64,000 bases of DNA from Bradyrhizobium betae. Lineage in GTDB: Bacteria; Pseudomonadota; Alphaproteobacteria; Rhizobiales; Xanthobacteraceae. The notes under the pieces are model-generated. The model ran no database searches and was not told where the DNA came from. It worked only from the letters and a program-made list of their open reading frames with translations. Every line of letters starts with the position of its first letter. Position 1 is the first letter of the stretch. Below, one piece after another: positions 35,091-44,144 of this stretch. The DNA is taken from NCBI RefSeq assembly GCF_004123905.1, contig NZ_MZXW01000029.1:1-64000 (forward strand). The letters are read 5' to 3'. Both the position numbers and the translations under genes were made by a program.

Positions 35091-35366
35091 CTACTTCGCA
35101 TCCTTGGCGGCGACGGACTGGCGGTCGCGCGCGGCGGCAAGCTCGGCTTCGATCTTGGCGCGCTGGTCCGGCGGGATGATCGCCTGATCACGATCGGGCG
35201 GCAAATCGTGCACCGGAAGGTAGGTGCCGGGCTCCCTGGGATGGGCTTGCGCGTCGGTGGGTGTGTAATCCGCCAGCTGACTCGAGCAGCCGCCCAGGGC
35301 GAGCGCCATCGTCAGCAGCGCGCCGCAGATCGGCAGCGACTTTTGCAGGTCCCTCAACGCCAACAC
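35091..35366 (-). CDS. Small lipoprotein
   Basis: The 91-residue protein has a lipoprotein signal with lipobox LALGGC (Cys at about residue 27), followed by a Pro/Asp-rich mature part and a charged helix (QRAKIEAELAAARDRQSVAAKD). It should be lipid-anchored at the inner or outer membrane. The start is GTG at 35366; a TTG 12 bases inside is possible. It is divergent from phaC with 256 bases between. Confidence 0.7.
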   Translation of the reverse strand: MLALRDLQKSLPICGALLTMALALGGCSSQLADYTPTDAQAHPREPGTYLPVHDLPPDRDQAIIPPDQRAKIEAELAAARDRQSVAAKDAK

Positions 35367-35622
35367 TTGGGAAATCCCCTACTCGTCCCAACGCAAGGCT
35401 GGAGGGAGCTTATCCCACCAACCTGCCCAAGCTCAAACCATTGCTGCCCACAAATGGTACGAGCGAGAAAACATCCAAGGCCCCAATGGTCCAAGAGTTG
35501 CACCCTGATTGTGACCAAACCAAGAAGCCTTGTCGCAGTGCAGCACATCTTGGTGCGTGTTTAGCGCCAAAGATGCGAGCTTCGCGGTGACGAATACGGA
35601 ATGAATCGTTACTGTTCTGCTC

Positions 35623-37431
35623 ATGAGTACCGCCACGACCGATACGCCCAAATCCGAGACAAAGTTCGATGCGAACGCCTTCGCGATGAATGTCGCGCAG
35701 GCGTTGGAGAGCGGCGGCAAGGCGCTCGCCGCGTATCTGAAGCCGCGCGAGAGCGGCGAGGTGCAGGATCGTCCGCCGGCCGAGCTCACCGAGGTCGTGA
35801 AGACCTTCACCTCGGTCGCCGAATACTGGCTGTCGGACCAAACGCGTTCGTCGGATCTCCAGACCAAGCTCGCCAAGGACTATCTCGACCTCTGGGGCTC
35901 GGCGGCGCGCCGCATGGCCGGCCAGGACGCCGCACCCGCGATCGCGCCGTCGCCGCGCGACAAGCGCTTTGCCGATCCGGAATGGAAGTCGAACCAGTTC
36001 TTCGATTTCATGATGCAGCTGTATCTGCTCACCACCAAATTTGCGCAGGAGCTGGTGCGCGACGCCGAAGGGCTCGACCCGCAGACCCGCCGCAAGGCCG
36101 AGTTCTACGTCCAGCAGGTCACCAACGCGATCTCGCCGTCGAACTTCGTGCTGACCAATCCGGAAGTGCTGCGCGAGACGGTCGCAAGCAGCGGCGAGAA
36201 CCTCGCGCGCGGTCTGAAGATGCTGGCCGAGGACATCGCGGCCGGCAAAGGCATGCTGAAGATCCGCCAGTCCAACCCGGATAATCTCGTCGTCGGCGTC
36301 AACATGGCGACGACGCCGGGCAAGGTGATCTACCAGAACGAGATGATGCAGCTGATCCAGTATTCTCCGACCACGGAGAACGTGCTGCGCACGCCGCTTC
36401 TGATCATCCCGCCCTGGATCAACAAGTTCTACATCCTCGATCTCAAGCCGGAGAAATCCTACATCAAGTGGTGCGTTGACCAGGGCATCACCGTGTTCGT
36501 GATCTCATGGGTCAATCCCGACAAGAAGCTCGGTGCCAAGAGCTGGGAAGACTACATGAAGGAAGGCCCGCTCACGGCGATGGACGTGATCGAGAAGGTC
36601 ACCGGCGAGATGAAGGTGCACACCGCCGGCTATTGCGTCGGCGGCACGATGCTCGCGACCACGCTGGCCTGGCTCGCCGAGAAGCGCCGCCAGCGGGTGT
36701 CGTCGGCGACGTTCTTTGCCGCGCAAGTCGACTTCACCCATGCCGGCGATCTGCTGGTGTTCGTCGACGAAGAGCAGATCGCAGCGCTCGAGCAGGACAT
36801 GAAGGCGGCCGGTGTGCTCGAAGGTTCCAAGATGGCGATGGCCTTCAACATGCTGCGCTCCAACGATTTGATCTGGTCCTACGTCGTCAGCAATTATCTA
36901 AAGGGCCAGCAGCCGAGCGCGTTCGACCTGCTGCACTGGAATTCGGACGCGACGCGCATGACCGCGTCAAACCATTCCTATTATTTGCGCAACTGCTATC
37001 TGGAGAACCGGCTGTCCACGGGCACGATGGTGCTCGACAACACCCTGCTCGATCTCTCCAAGGTCATGGTGCCCGTCTACAACCTCGCCACCCGCGAGGA
37101 CCACATCGCACCGGCCGAGTCGGTGCTGTACGGCTCGCAATTCTTCGGCGGCCCGGTGAAATACGTCTTGTCAGGCTCGGGCCACATCGCCGGCGTGGTC
37201 AATCCGCCCGCCTCGAACAAGTACCAGTACTGGACCAACGACAACATCAAGGGCGTCAACGTCGCCGAGTGGATGAAGGGCGCCGTCGAGCACAAGGGCT
37301 CATGGTGGCCGGACTGGCGCGAATGGTTGGGCTCCCTCGATCCCGAGGAAGTCCCGGCGCGCGTGGTCGGGAGCGAAGCTCTGCCCCCGATCGAGGACGC
37401 GCCGGGCAGCTATGTCAGGGTTCGCGCATAG
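35623..37431 (+). CDS. phaC: Class I poly(3-hydroxyalkanoate) synthase
   Basis: The 602-residue enzyme polymerises (R)-3-hydroxyacyl-CoA, mostly 3-hydroxybutyryl-CoA, into storage granules. It has an N-terminal PhaC domain and an alpha/beta hydrolase core. The catalytic Cys is in the lipase-like box AGYCVGGT (about residue 335), with the later Asp (EDHIAPAES) and His (GSGHIAGV). IIPPWINKFYILDL and the final WWPDW are also typical. The start at 35623 has an ATG preceded by no strong ribosome-binding site. A short GTGC-A-GCAC palindrome (35541-35549) upstream might be a PhaR-type site. Confidence 0.95.
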   Translation: MSTATTDTPKSETKFDANAFAMNVAQALESGGKALAAYLKPRESGEVQDRPPAELTEVVKTFTSVAEYWLSDQTRSSDLQTKLAKDYLDLWGSAARRMAGQDAAPAIAPSPRDKRFADPEWKSNQFFDFMMQLYLLTTKFAQELVRDAEGLDPQTRRKAEFYVQQVTNAISPSNFVLTNPEVLRETVASSGENLARGLKMLAEDIAAGKGMLKIRQSNPDNLVVGVNMATTPGKVIYQNEMMQLIQYSPTTENVLRTPLLIIPPWINKFYILDLKPEKSYIKWCVDQGITVFVISWVNPDKKLGAKSWEDYMKEGPLTAMDVIEKVTGEMKVHTAGYCVGGTMLATTLAWLAEKRRQRVSSATFFAAQVDFTHAGDLLVFVDEEQIAALEQDMKAAGVLEGSKMAMAFNMLRSNDLIWSYVVSNYLKGQQPSAFDLLHWNSDATRMTASNHSYYLRNCYLENRLSTGTMVLDNTLLDLSKVMVPVYNLATREDHIAPAESVLYGSQFFGGPVKYVLSGSGHIAGVVNPPASNKYQYWTNDNIKGVNVAEWMKGAVEHKGSWWPDWREWLGSLDPEEVPARVVGSEALPPIEDAPGSYVRVRA

Positions 37432-37495
37432 CGCAACGGCGCGCGCTTTCGTATAAGCTCGCTTTCAGCACAGTGACGAATGAGGGGACCGGGTT

Positions 37496-37894
37496 ATGAC
37501 GCGTGAATTGTTCTGGCTGACACTGACGGTGATCCTGACCGGCATCCTCTGGATTCCCTACACCATCAACCGCTGCCAGGTGCGCGGGCTCAGTGGCGCG
37601 ATGGCCAACCCCTCGCGCGGCGACAAGCCACAGGCCGAATGGGCGAACCGCCTGATGTTCGCCCACGACAACGCGGTCGAGAACCTCGTGCTGTTCGCGC
37701 CGCTGGTGCTGATCCTCAACGCGATCGACTATTCCTCGAAATGGACCGTGCTCGCCTGCGCCGTCTATTTCTGGTCGCGCGTCGCGCATCTGATCGTCTA
37801 TGCGCTGGGGGTCCCGGTGTTCCGCACGTTGGCCTTCACCGTCGGCTTCCTCGCGCAGGCCGTGCTGGCGCTGGCGATCTTCAGGGTGGTTTGA
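37496..37894 (+). CDS. MAPEG family membrane protein
   Basis: The 132-residue protein has four hydrophobic segments and the MAPEG family layout, with a cytosolic loop NPSRGDKPQAEWANRLMFAHDNAVENLVLFAP. The family includes glutathione transferases and peroxidases of membrane lipids. It follows phaC by 64 bases on the same strand. Another MAPEG gene lies at 59547. Confidence 0.85.
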   Translation: MTRELFWLTLTVILTGILWIPYTINRCQVRGLSGAMANPSRGDKPQAEWANRLMFAHDNAVENLVLFAPLVLILNAIDYSSKWTVLACAVYFWSRVAHLIVYALGVPVFRTLAFTVGFLAQAVLALAIFRVV

Positions 37895-37898
37895 GGGA

Positions 37899-38492
37899 TC
37901 AGACGGCGGCCTTGCGAACGACGAGATTCAGCATGTTGGCGGGAGTCTGGTCGAAGCTCTGAATCACTGAGGTCTCCGACGTCAGCGTGAGCCACGATCC
38001 TGCGCTGGCGTAGGTCGCTTCGAGCCACTCGGGCGATATGTAGCTGTAGTATCGCCCGAGGCTGTCCCGCCCGTCGTTCTCGCCCATCTTGTAGCTGGCA
38101 TAGAACACGCCGGACGGCCTCAGCGCGCGATGAATTCGCGCGAGGATGCCGGCAAGCTCGTCGCGCGGGACGTGAAGTAGACAAGCGCTCGCCCAGACGC
38201 CGTCATAGGCGTCGCGCGCATCCAGCTGGTCGAACCGCATCGCCTCGACGGGATGACCGAGCCGCTGGGACGCGATCTCTGCCATCTCTGGCGAGCCATC
38301 GGTCGCGCGCAGCGAAAAACCTTGCGCCAGCATCACCGCCGCATGATTGCCGGCGCCGCAGCCGAGTTCGAGGATCGAGCCGCCGGATGGCAGCAGCGCG
38401 AGAAAGCCCAGCAGCCTCGTCGATGGCGCCTTGGCCCAGTCCGCGTAGGACTGGGCGTTCTGCCGATAGAATTGCAGCGTGGTCTCGTCCAT
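37899..38492 (-). CDS. Class I SAM-dependent methyltransferase
   Basis: The 197-residue protein has the SAM-binding motif ILELGCGAGNHA after a short N-terminal helix (FYRQNAQSYADW). ARDAYDGVWASACLLHVP and later YASYKMGEN are typical of small-molecule methyltransferases. I start at ATG 38492, since the upstream open frame lies within a palindromic repeat. It converges on the MAPEG gene. The substrate is unknown. Confidence 0.86.
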   Translation of the reverse strand: MDETTLQFYRQNAQSYADWAKAPSTRLLGFLALLPSGGSILELGCGAGNHAAVMLAQGFSLRATDGSPEMAEIASQRLGHPVEAMRFDQLDARDAYDGVWASACLLHVPRDELAGILARIHRALRPSGVFYASYKMGENDGRDSLGRYYSYISPEWLEATYASAGSWLTLTSETSVIQSFDQTPANMLNLVVRKAAV

Positions 38493-38520
38493 GCGGTCAC
38501 GTCCCCGGAAGGCGATAGCT

Positions 38521-38649
38521 CGTGTCCCGGGCGCGCTGCGGCGCGCAAGCGCCGCGGTGCAGAACCGGGACCCAGAAAGCCACACAGCAAGAATGGGCCC
38601 CGGCTCTGCAGCGCACCGCCATGTGGCGCTGCGCTGCGTCCGGGGCACG
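38521..38649. repeat. Long imperfect inverted repeat (REP/MITE-like)
   Basis: The left arm (38521-38574) begins CGTGTCCCGG and ends CCGGGACCCA. The right arm (38594-38649) begins TGGGCCCCGG and ends CCGGGGCACG, its inverted partner with several changes. Each arm can fold on itself. It fills the space between the methyltransferase start and the argC stop and is a typical Bradyrhizobium-like intergenic element by my recollection. Confidence 0.75.
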
Positions 38650-38657
38650 CGCCTGCC

Positions 38658-39641
38658 CTACTCGTCCGCCATGCCCAGCATCAGCCGCATGTTCTGCACG
38701 GCCGCACCCGAGGCGCCCTTGCCGAGATTGTCGAGCCGGGCGACCAGCACCGCCTGGTGATACTTGTCGCTGGCGAAGACGTAGAGCTCGAGCATGTTGG
38801 TCTCGTTGAGCGCTTCCGGCTCGAGCTTGCCGACCTTGGTCGCCTCGTTCTGAAGCGGCATCACCGAGACGTATTTCGAGCCGGCGTAGCGCTTGGCCAG
38901 CGCAGCCTGGAGATCGGCGCCGCTGGGTTTGCCCGGCAGCGTGTCGAGCTGGAGCGGCACCGAGACCAGCATGCCCTGCCGGTAGTTGCTGACCGACGGG
39001 ATGAAGATCGGCCGCCGCGTCAGGTTCGAATAGAGCTGCAGTTCCGGCAGATGCTTGTGCTCGAAACCGAGGCCGTAGAGCTCGAAGGACGGCGCGCTGC
39101 CGTCTTCAAAACTCGCGATCATTGACTTGCCGCCGCCGGAATAGCCGCTCACCGCGTTGATGGTGACGGGATAGTCAGGAGGCAGAAGACCGGCATCGAC
39201 GATCGGCCGCAGCAGTGCGATGCCGCCGGTCGGATAACAGCCGGGATTGGAGACCTTTTTCGCGGCCTTGATCTTGCCAGCCTGGTCCGGCGTCATCTCC
39301 GCAAAGCCATAGGCCCAGTCCGGCGCGACCCGGTAGGCGGTCGAGGCGTCCAGCACCTTCGGGCCCGCAGCGCCCATGCTGTCGACCAGCGCAACCGTTT
39401 CCTTGGCGGCATCGTCGGGCAGGCAGAGGATGACGAGATCGACCTCCTCCATCAACGCCTTCTTCGCCGCAGGATCCTTGCGCTTGTCGTCGGCGATGGT
39501 CTTCACGACGACGTCGTTCTGCAGCTTCAGCCGCTCGTTGATGCCGAGCCCGGTGGTGCCGGACCCGCCGTCGACGAAGACGGTGGCGGGCTTCCTGGCC
39601 GCGCCGGAGGTCGGGGCTTTGGTGGTGTCCGTGAGGCTCAT
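38658..39641 (-). CDS. argC: N-acetyl-gamma-glutamyl-phosphate reductase
   Basis: The 327-residue enzyme reduces N-acetylglutamyl phosphate with NADPH in arginine synthesis. It has a Rossmann start (VFVDGGSGTTGLGINERL) and the active-site Cys in VSNPGCYPTGGIALL. The length matches the shorter type-2 ArgC. The ATG overlaps the stop of the PaiB-like gene by four bases. Confidence 0.93.
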   Translation of the reverse strand: MSLTDTTKAPTSGAARKPATVFVDGGSGTTGLGINERLKLQNDVVVKTIADDKRKDPAAKKALMEEVDLVILCLPDDAAKETVALVDSMGAAGPKVLDASTAYRVAPDWAYGFAEMTPDQAGKIKAAKKVSNPGCYPTGGIALLRPIVDAGLLPPDYPVTINAVSGYSGGGKSMIASFEDGSAPSFELYGLGFEHKHLPELQLYSNLTRRPIFIPSVSNYRQGMLVSVPLQLDTLPGKPSGADLQAALAKRYAGSKYVSVMPLQNEATKVGKLEPEALNETNMLELYVFASDKYHQAVLVARLDNLGKGASGAAVQNMRLMLGMADE

Positions 39642-40306
39642 GGTACGCTCCTTTCGAGCTTGTTGGTTTCGTCCGCGAAGGCCTCCGGCCTCACGTCCTG
39701 CATCAGTTGCGCGATCTCTTTGGCGTCGGCGAGAGCTTGCGCGCCGAGCGCATTGGCGATCGCCGTGTAGTCGGCGTCTGACTTGTGCTGGTTGAGCTTG
39801 AAGCTGCCTTCGACCTCTTCAACCGTCATGACCAGACCCACGATCCCCTTCTTCATGGCCTCGAGCCGGCCCGCCGTCATCTTGCCGGATGTCCACGGCT
39901 TCTTGGGCAGCAGCCAGGTCTCAAACTTGTCGCTGAGCGTATCGATCTGCACCGCCAGCTCATCGTCCGACAACAACCGCACCGGTCCGGTCAGATGCAC
40001 CGACTGGTAGAGCCAGGTCGGCACCTGATCCGGCGAGACATACCAGTCCGGCGAGACATAGGCATCGGGGCCGTTGACCGCGAGCAGCCAGGAGCTCGTC
40101 CCATCCGCAAGCTTTAGCAGCGGATTGTGACGGGCGACATGAAAGGCGGCCTGCGGCGTGCCGTCAGCGGCATAGGTCAAATAGAACGGCAGCGGCGAGG
40201 CCACCGGCTTGTGGCCGTCGAAGGCGCACATGGTGCCGAATCCGCGCTCGTCGGCGAATTTCAGGCTCGCGGCGCGGTCCTGCTTGAAAAAGGGTGGCGT
40301 GTACAT
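39638..40306 (-). CDS. FMN-binding negative transcriptional regulator (PaiB-like)
   Basis: The 222-residue protein starts MYTPPFF, as PaiB homologues do, and continues with a split-barrel FMN-binding domain (PLPFYLTYAADGTPQAAFHVARHNP and GPDAYVSPDWYVSPDQVPTWLYQSVHLTG). PaiB was described as a repressor in Bacillus, but many members are probably flavin-dependent enzymes. It is translationally coupled to argC by an ATGA overlap, and the functional link is unclear. Confidence 0.88.
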   Translation of the reverse strand: MYTPPFFKQDRAASLKFADERGFGTMCAFDGHKPVASPLPFYLTYAADGTPQAAFHVARHNPLLKLADGTSSWLLAVNGPDAYVSPDWYVSPDQVPTWLYQSVHLTGPVRLLSDDELAVQIDTLSDKFETWLLPKKPWTSGKMTAGRLEAMKKGIVGLVMTVEEVEGSFKLNQHKSDADYTAIANALGAQALADAKEIAQLMQDVRPEAFADETNKLERSVP

Positions 40307-40368
40307 CGTGGTCTCCTGCTGGGCCTCCTAGGGGGCCGCCGGATCAGATCGCGCTGACAGGAGAGAGA

Positions 40369-40479
40369 ATGCCGCGGATCGGGTCCAGCGGCAAAGACGA
40401 TGATCTCAAACGCGATCGACCGCCCAAACCGCTAAAGAGCGGCGGCGGCGACGGGCGAACAGAATGGTCGCGGCGTTGA
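40369..40479 (+). CDS. Possible 36-residue protein with strong ribosome-binding site
   Basis: AGGAGAGAGA directly precedes an ATG at 40369. The 36-codon frame ends at TGA 40477-40479. The peptide is highly basic and polar (GKDDDLKRDRPPKPLKSGGGDG, ending TEWSRR), with no membrane segment. No family is recognised. The excellent ribosome-binding site is the main support; a chance occurrence is possible. Confidence 0.35.
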   Translation: MPRIGSSGKDDDLKRDRPPKPLKSGGGDGRTEWSRR

Positions 40480-40547
40480 TCATGGCGCGCGGCTATAAGG
40501 CCATATCGGCCGATCGTCAAGGTGTGGAACCATCGGAGTGGCGCCCC

Positions 40548-43208
40548 CTACCATCGAGCGAGGCCGAGACGACCGAAGAGCGAGCCCCAAAAGGAACCGC
40601 CGCCGCGGGTCAGTTCGTAAAGATGAGCCCCTGCCTGCTCGTTTCCCCGATCGTATGCCTTGGTGTACCACTGGATCGCCTGCTGCGCGTCCTTTGGCAC
40701 ACCGGTGCCACTCTCATAGGCCCAGCCTAGATTGTATTGAGCCGAGCTGTCGTTCTGCTCGGCAGCCACGCGCAGCAGGGATATGCCCTTGGCAAGATCC
40801 TGCGGCACGCCCTGGCCTTTGATGTGCAAGAGGCCGAGGCTCGTCTGCGCGTAGCTGTTGCCCTGCTCCGCCGCCCGCGAAAACAGATCGAAGGCCGCGG
40901 CAAGGTCCTGTGGAACACCACGGCCGTCCCGGTACATGGCGGCAAGGCGCATCTGGCTGTAGGCCTTCCCCTGCTCCGCCGCCTTGGCGTACCAATCGGC
41001 CGCCTGCTTCACGTCGCGAACCTGCGCCGGCCCTTCTTCCTGGAGGTAAGCAAGTTGCTCCTGGCTATAGGGATCGCCCTGCTCGGCGGCCAGGCGAAAC
41101 CATTTGACCGCCTCCCCGGCATCACGCTTGGTTCCGCTTCCGTCCCGATACATCGCCCCCACATGGGCCTGCGCGCGGGCGTTGCCGATTTCGGCGAGCG
41201 GTTTCAACCGCTCCATCGCGCGTTCGAAATCGTGAGCGAGATATGCGTTCGCGCCCTCGGTATAGTCGGCGCTGACTTCAACAACCGAGAACGCTCCTTT
41301 CGGGGTAAGGCCGATCGGCGCGTATTTGAACTCGTCGAGCTTGTCGAACCCTTTCTCGATGATCGCGGCGAACTCCGCCGGACAGACCGGTGCGTCGAGC
41401 GTGAGGCGAAGGACGGCCTTGGAGCGGATAATCTTGCCATCGAGGTCGATGGTGCCGTGAACCTCGATCCGGCCGCGGACTGATCCGTAGCCCGTCCGGC
41501 CTTCGAACGTCTGCGAATAGTCGATAGGTGCGGGCTTCTCGTAAAAGAACACGTTATCGGGAATCGTCAGTGACGCGGCCTCGCGGTATTCCATCGGCCG
41601 GCAGGCGAAAGGCCGGCCATTGGACTGGCGCACGGCCAGCCGCAGCAGCGATCGCCTCGGATCGGTCAAAGGCAGCATCCTGACGCGGGTCGGCCGGTCG
41701 AGACCGACCGGCTTGGTAATCCGAAACGTCGACGTGATCGCGAACTCGTCGGTCAGTTCGCGCGGATTGGGATAGGTGTAGTCGCCGCTGCCGGCCAGGC
41801 CGGCCTGCTCAATCAGAGTCCTAGCGGTCATACGCCGGTCCGTGTCGTCCAGTCCTTGCGCGAACACGCGTCCCAGTTGCGCGCCGATACCGGTGCCGGA
41901 CAGGATCGATTGTGCCTCGCGTTTCCCGTCCCTGTCGAGGACGTAGTTCGTTTCCGCGGCCAGGACGAACCGTGCCGCTTCGATCAGGGGAATCCGTCCC
42001 ATGGCGCCCTTGTCGACGTTGAGGATCGGCTTGCCCGCGAGCTCGGGCGGCAGGGACCCGAAGGCAAACAGGGAGGCTGTCGGATCGAGATACTGGTCAA
42101 TCTCCGGGACGTAAGCGATCGCGTGGTCAAAATTCGGCGTCGCCACTTCGGTGAGCGTGTATCTCGCGCCCGCGTTCACCGCGACCAGATTGGCCTCTAT
42201 ACCCTGCGCAGCAAGCAGCGCCTTGAACAGTGTCGCATGCGCCTTGCAATCGCCGTAGCGCGAGGCCAGCACGGCGGAGGCCGGCTGTGAGGTCCAGCCG
42301 CCGTCCTCCAGTCCAATTCCGACGTAGCGGATATTGCGAGCCACCCAATTGTAGATGCGTTCGACCTTGGCCCGCGAGCCCGTCGCCTCGCCGACGATCT
42401 CCCGCGAAAGTCGTGTGATCTTCTCGTCCGGTCGCGCCATGGGCGCGTTGCGGGCGTTCAGCGCCGTCGCGAAAGCGGCATAATCGGCAAACGTGCTCAC
42501 CTCGAAACGCGCGGCGTATGAGAGCGTCTCATCGTCGATCTGGCCGGGCCTCGGCGTGTCCTGCCGGAAACGCACGCGATGGACGATGCGATCGTTGCCC
42601 CTCTCTTCCGAGTGCTCGACATTGCGCAGTGCGATCCGCAGCGGTCTGGATGCCGGTCCGTCCACGATCACCTCGAGCAATTCGGGCGGTTGGCTCGCCG
42701 GCTCGCTCCACACGCGCGCGAACTCGCCCGGAAATCTCGCCTGCTTCGCCTTGTAAACAAGACGACCGCGGATGCTGTCGCCGGGGGCAACATGCGGAAA
42801 GGCGATGATCCGGTTGCGGACCTCGTCACAATAGGGCGAAGAGGAATCCGTCGAGGCCGGTTGATCGCGAATGACACGCTCGTCGACCGCGATCACGCTG
42901 CCATCGGCCTTGAGGGTGGCAAGCTCCGTTGACGACAATTCGTCAAAATAGCTGTTGTACTGAAAACTCTGTTGCGCGATCGCCTCGGCGCCCTTCTCGT
43001 CGAGCGCCTTGATCTCGAACTCGAAGACCTCGTTGCTCAGCCCGGTCTCATCGAATGTAATGGTATGACGGGCGACCGCTCGCCGCCAACCCGGGTCGAT
43101 CCAGCCGGGCCTCGCATCCAGGCCCGATGATTCCGCGGCTTCCGATTTCGTGCATGGCGACAGCAGCAGCAACGCCGCCAGGAAGGCTGAATAAATTCGT
43201 ACGATCAT
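40548..43208 (-). CDS. DUF3857/transglutaminase-like protein with C-terminal Sel1 repeats
   Basis: The 886-residue exported protein has a signal peptide (IYSAFLAALLLLSP), a DUF3857 domain (about residues 40-250) and a transglutaminase-like papain fold. Its triad is Cys321 in RYGDCKAH, His362 in NFDHAIAY and Asp375 in QYLDPTA. A beta-rich region follows, then five Sel1 repeats (about residues 670-860) with AEQGD/N ends. The fusion of a probable periplasmic protease/transglutaminase with a protein-binding solenoid is unusual. Possible substrates are cell-envelope proteins or peptidoglycan peptides. It stands between the small ORF and a convergent DedA gene. Confidence 0.85.
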   Translation of the reverse strand: MIVRIYSAFLAALLLLSPCTKSEAAESSGLDARPGWIDPGWRRAVARHTITFDETGLSNEVFEFEIKALDEKGAEAIAQQSFQYNSYFDELSSTELATLKADGSVIAVDERVIRDQPASTDSSSPYCDEVRNRIIAFPHVAPGDSIRGRLVYKAKQARFPGEFARVWSEPASQPPELLEVIVDGPASRPLRIALRNVEHSEERGNDRIVHRVRFRQDTPRPGQIDDETLSYAARFEVSTFADYAAFATALNARNAPMARPDEKITRLSREIVGEATGSRAKVERIYNWVARNIRYVGIGLEDGGWTSQPASAVLASRYGDCKAHATLFKALLAAQGIEANLVAVNAGARYTLTEVATPNFDHAIAYVPEIDQYLDPTASLFAFGSLPPELAGKPILNVDKGAMGRIPLIEAARFVLAAETNYVLDRDGKREAQSILSGTGIGAQLGRVFAQGLDDTDRRMTARTLIEQAGLAGSGDYTYPNPRELTDEFAITSTFRITKPVGLDRPTRVRMLPLTDPRRSLLRLAVRQSNGRPFACRPMEYREAASLTIPDNVFFYEKPAPIDYSQTFEGRTGYGSVRGRIEVHGTIDLDGKIIRSKAVLRLTLDAPVCPAEFAAIIEKGFDKLDEFKYAPIGLTPKGAFSVVEVSADYTEGANAYLAHDFERAMERLKPLAEIGNARAQAHVGAMYRDGSGTKRDAGEAVKWFRLAAEQGDPYSQEQLAYLQEEGPAQVRDVKQAADWYAKAAEQGKAYSQMRLAAMYRDGRGVPQDLAAAFDLFSRAAEQGNSYAQTSLGLLHIKGQGVPQDLAKGISLLRVAAEQNDSSAQYNLGWAYESGTGVPKDAQQAIQWYTKAYDRGNEQAGAHLYELTRGGGSFWGSLFGRLGLARW

Positions 43209-43339
43209 CTGTTGAGCGCCCGGCCTGCCAATTCCGCAGCTCAACTAGCAAGCGAAAATTACCACCGACACTCTCGAAAAGAACGACTTTTAGATTTCTC
43301 CGGCTCCGACCAGCCATATGGGTCGCGAACCAGGCTCAA

Positions 43340-43870
43340 TCAGATCACCCGCCAGATCCATTCCATGATCTTGGCGATCACGTCGCCGAACAGCAGCAGC
43401 GCGGCCGACCAGACCAGCGCCGAGATGAAATTGGCAGCCTGGAAGCTCCAATAGGGCATCTCGAAGATGCCGGCGGCAAGCGGCACCGAGGCGCGCAACG
43501 GGCCGAAGAAGCGGCCAATGAAGATGCTGGGCACGCCCCAGCTGCGCACGAAAGCCTCGCCCTTTGGCAGCAGTTCCGGGTAGCGCGAGAGCGGCCACAT
43601 CTGGGCGACCTGCTCCTTGTAGCGGTAGCCGAACCAGTAGGAGACCCAGTCACCGAGTGCTGCGCCAATGCCGCCGGCGATCCAGACCGGGTAGAAGCTG
43701 ATGCCGCTCGCCCCGATCAGCGCGCCGATTGCCACCAGCGCGCCCCAGGCCGGGATCAGCAGCGAGATGAAGGCGAGCGATTCCCCGAAGGCCAGCAGGA
43801 ACACGATCGGAGCGGCCCAAGCCTGGTGAGCGCGCACAAAATCGGCCAGGGCGTGCGCATACTGCTCCAT
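43340..43870 (-). CDS. DedA family membrane protein
   Basis: The 176-residue protein has several hydrophobic segments with the DedA core: FGESLAFISLLIPAWGALVAIGALIG, GDWVSYWFGYRYKE and FIGRFFGPLRASVPLAAGIFEMPYW. DedA members help recycle undecaprenyl phosphate or flip lipids across the inner membrane. It begins at ATG 43870 and is probably monocistronic. Confidence 0.9.
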   Translation of the reverse strand: MEQYAHALADFVRAHQAWAAPIVFLLAFGESLAFISLLIPAWGALVAIGALIGASGISFYPVWIAGGIGAALGDWVSYWFGYRYKEQVAQMWPLSRYPELLPKGEAFVRSWGVPSIFIGRFFGPLRASVPLAAGIFEMPYWSFQAANFISALVWSAALLLFGDVIAKIMEWIWRVI

Positions 43871-43983
43871 TCAAAAATAGCCTTCCCGCCCCGTCTCAAG
43901 GTGCTGCTCGATGAAAATGACTGGTAAGCCAAGGGCTTGTGTGACATCAAGTCACAAATCCCTGGCAAGACCGGGCCCGGACG

Positions 43984-44091
43984 TCAATTTGCCGGGAATT
44001 GCTGGGCCTGCGGCGTAAAATCGCCGGGATTGGCTCCCACCCACACCCACTTGGCCGGCGTGCGGTGACCTTTCCAGTCCAGCCGTGGCAT
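43984..44091 (-). CDS. Possible 35-residue hypothetical protein
   Basis: The frame starts at ATG 44091 with AAGGCGACT just upstream and ends in TGA at 43984-43986. The peptide is basic and aromatic (LDWKGHRTPAKWVWVGANPGDF). It is divergent from parE. No family is recognised and its length makes the call weak. Confidence 0.3.
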   Translation of the reverse strand: MPRLDWKGHRTPAKWVWVGANPGDFTPQAQQFPAN

Positions 44092-44144
44092 AGTCGCCTT
44101 AACCGATTCGCCGCATGCGCGGCCCTCAAAGCACATCAAGATAT

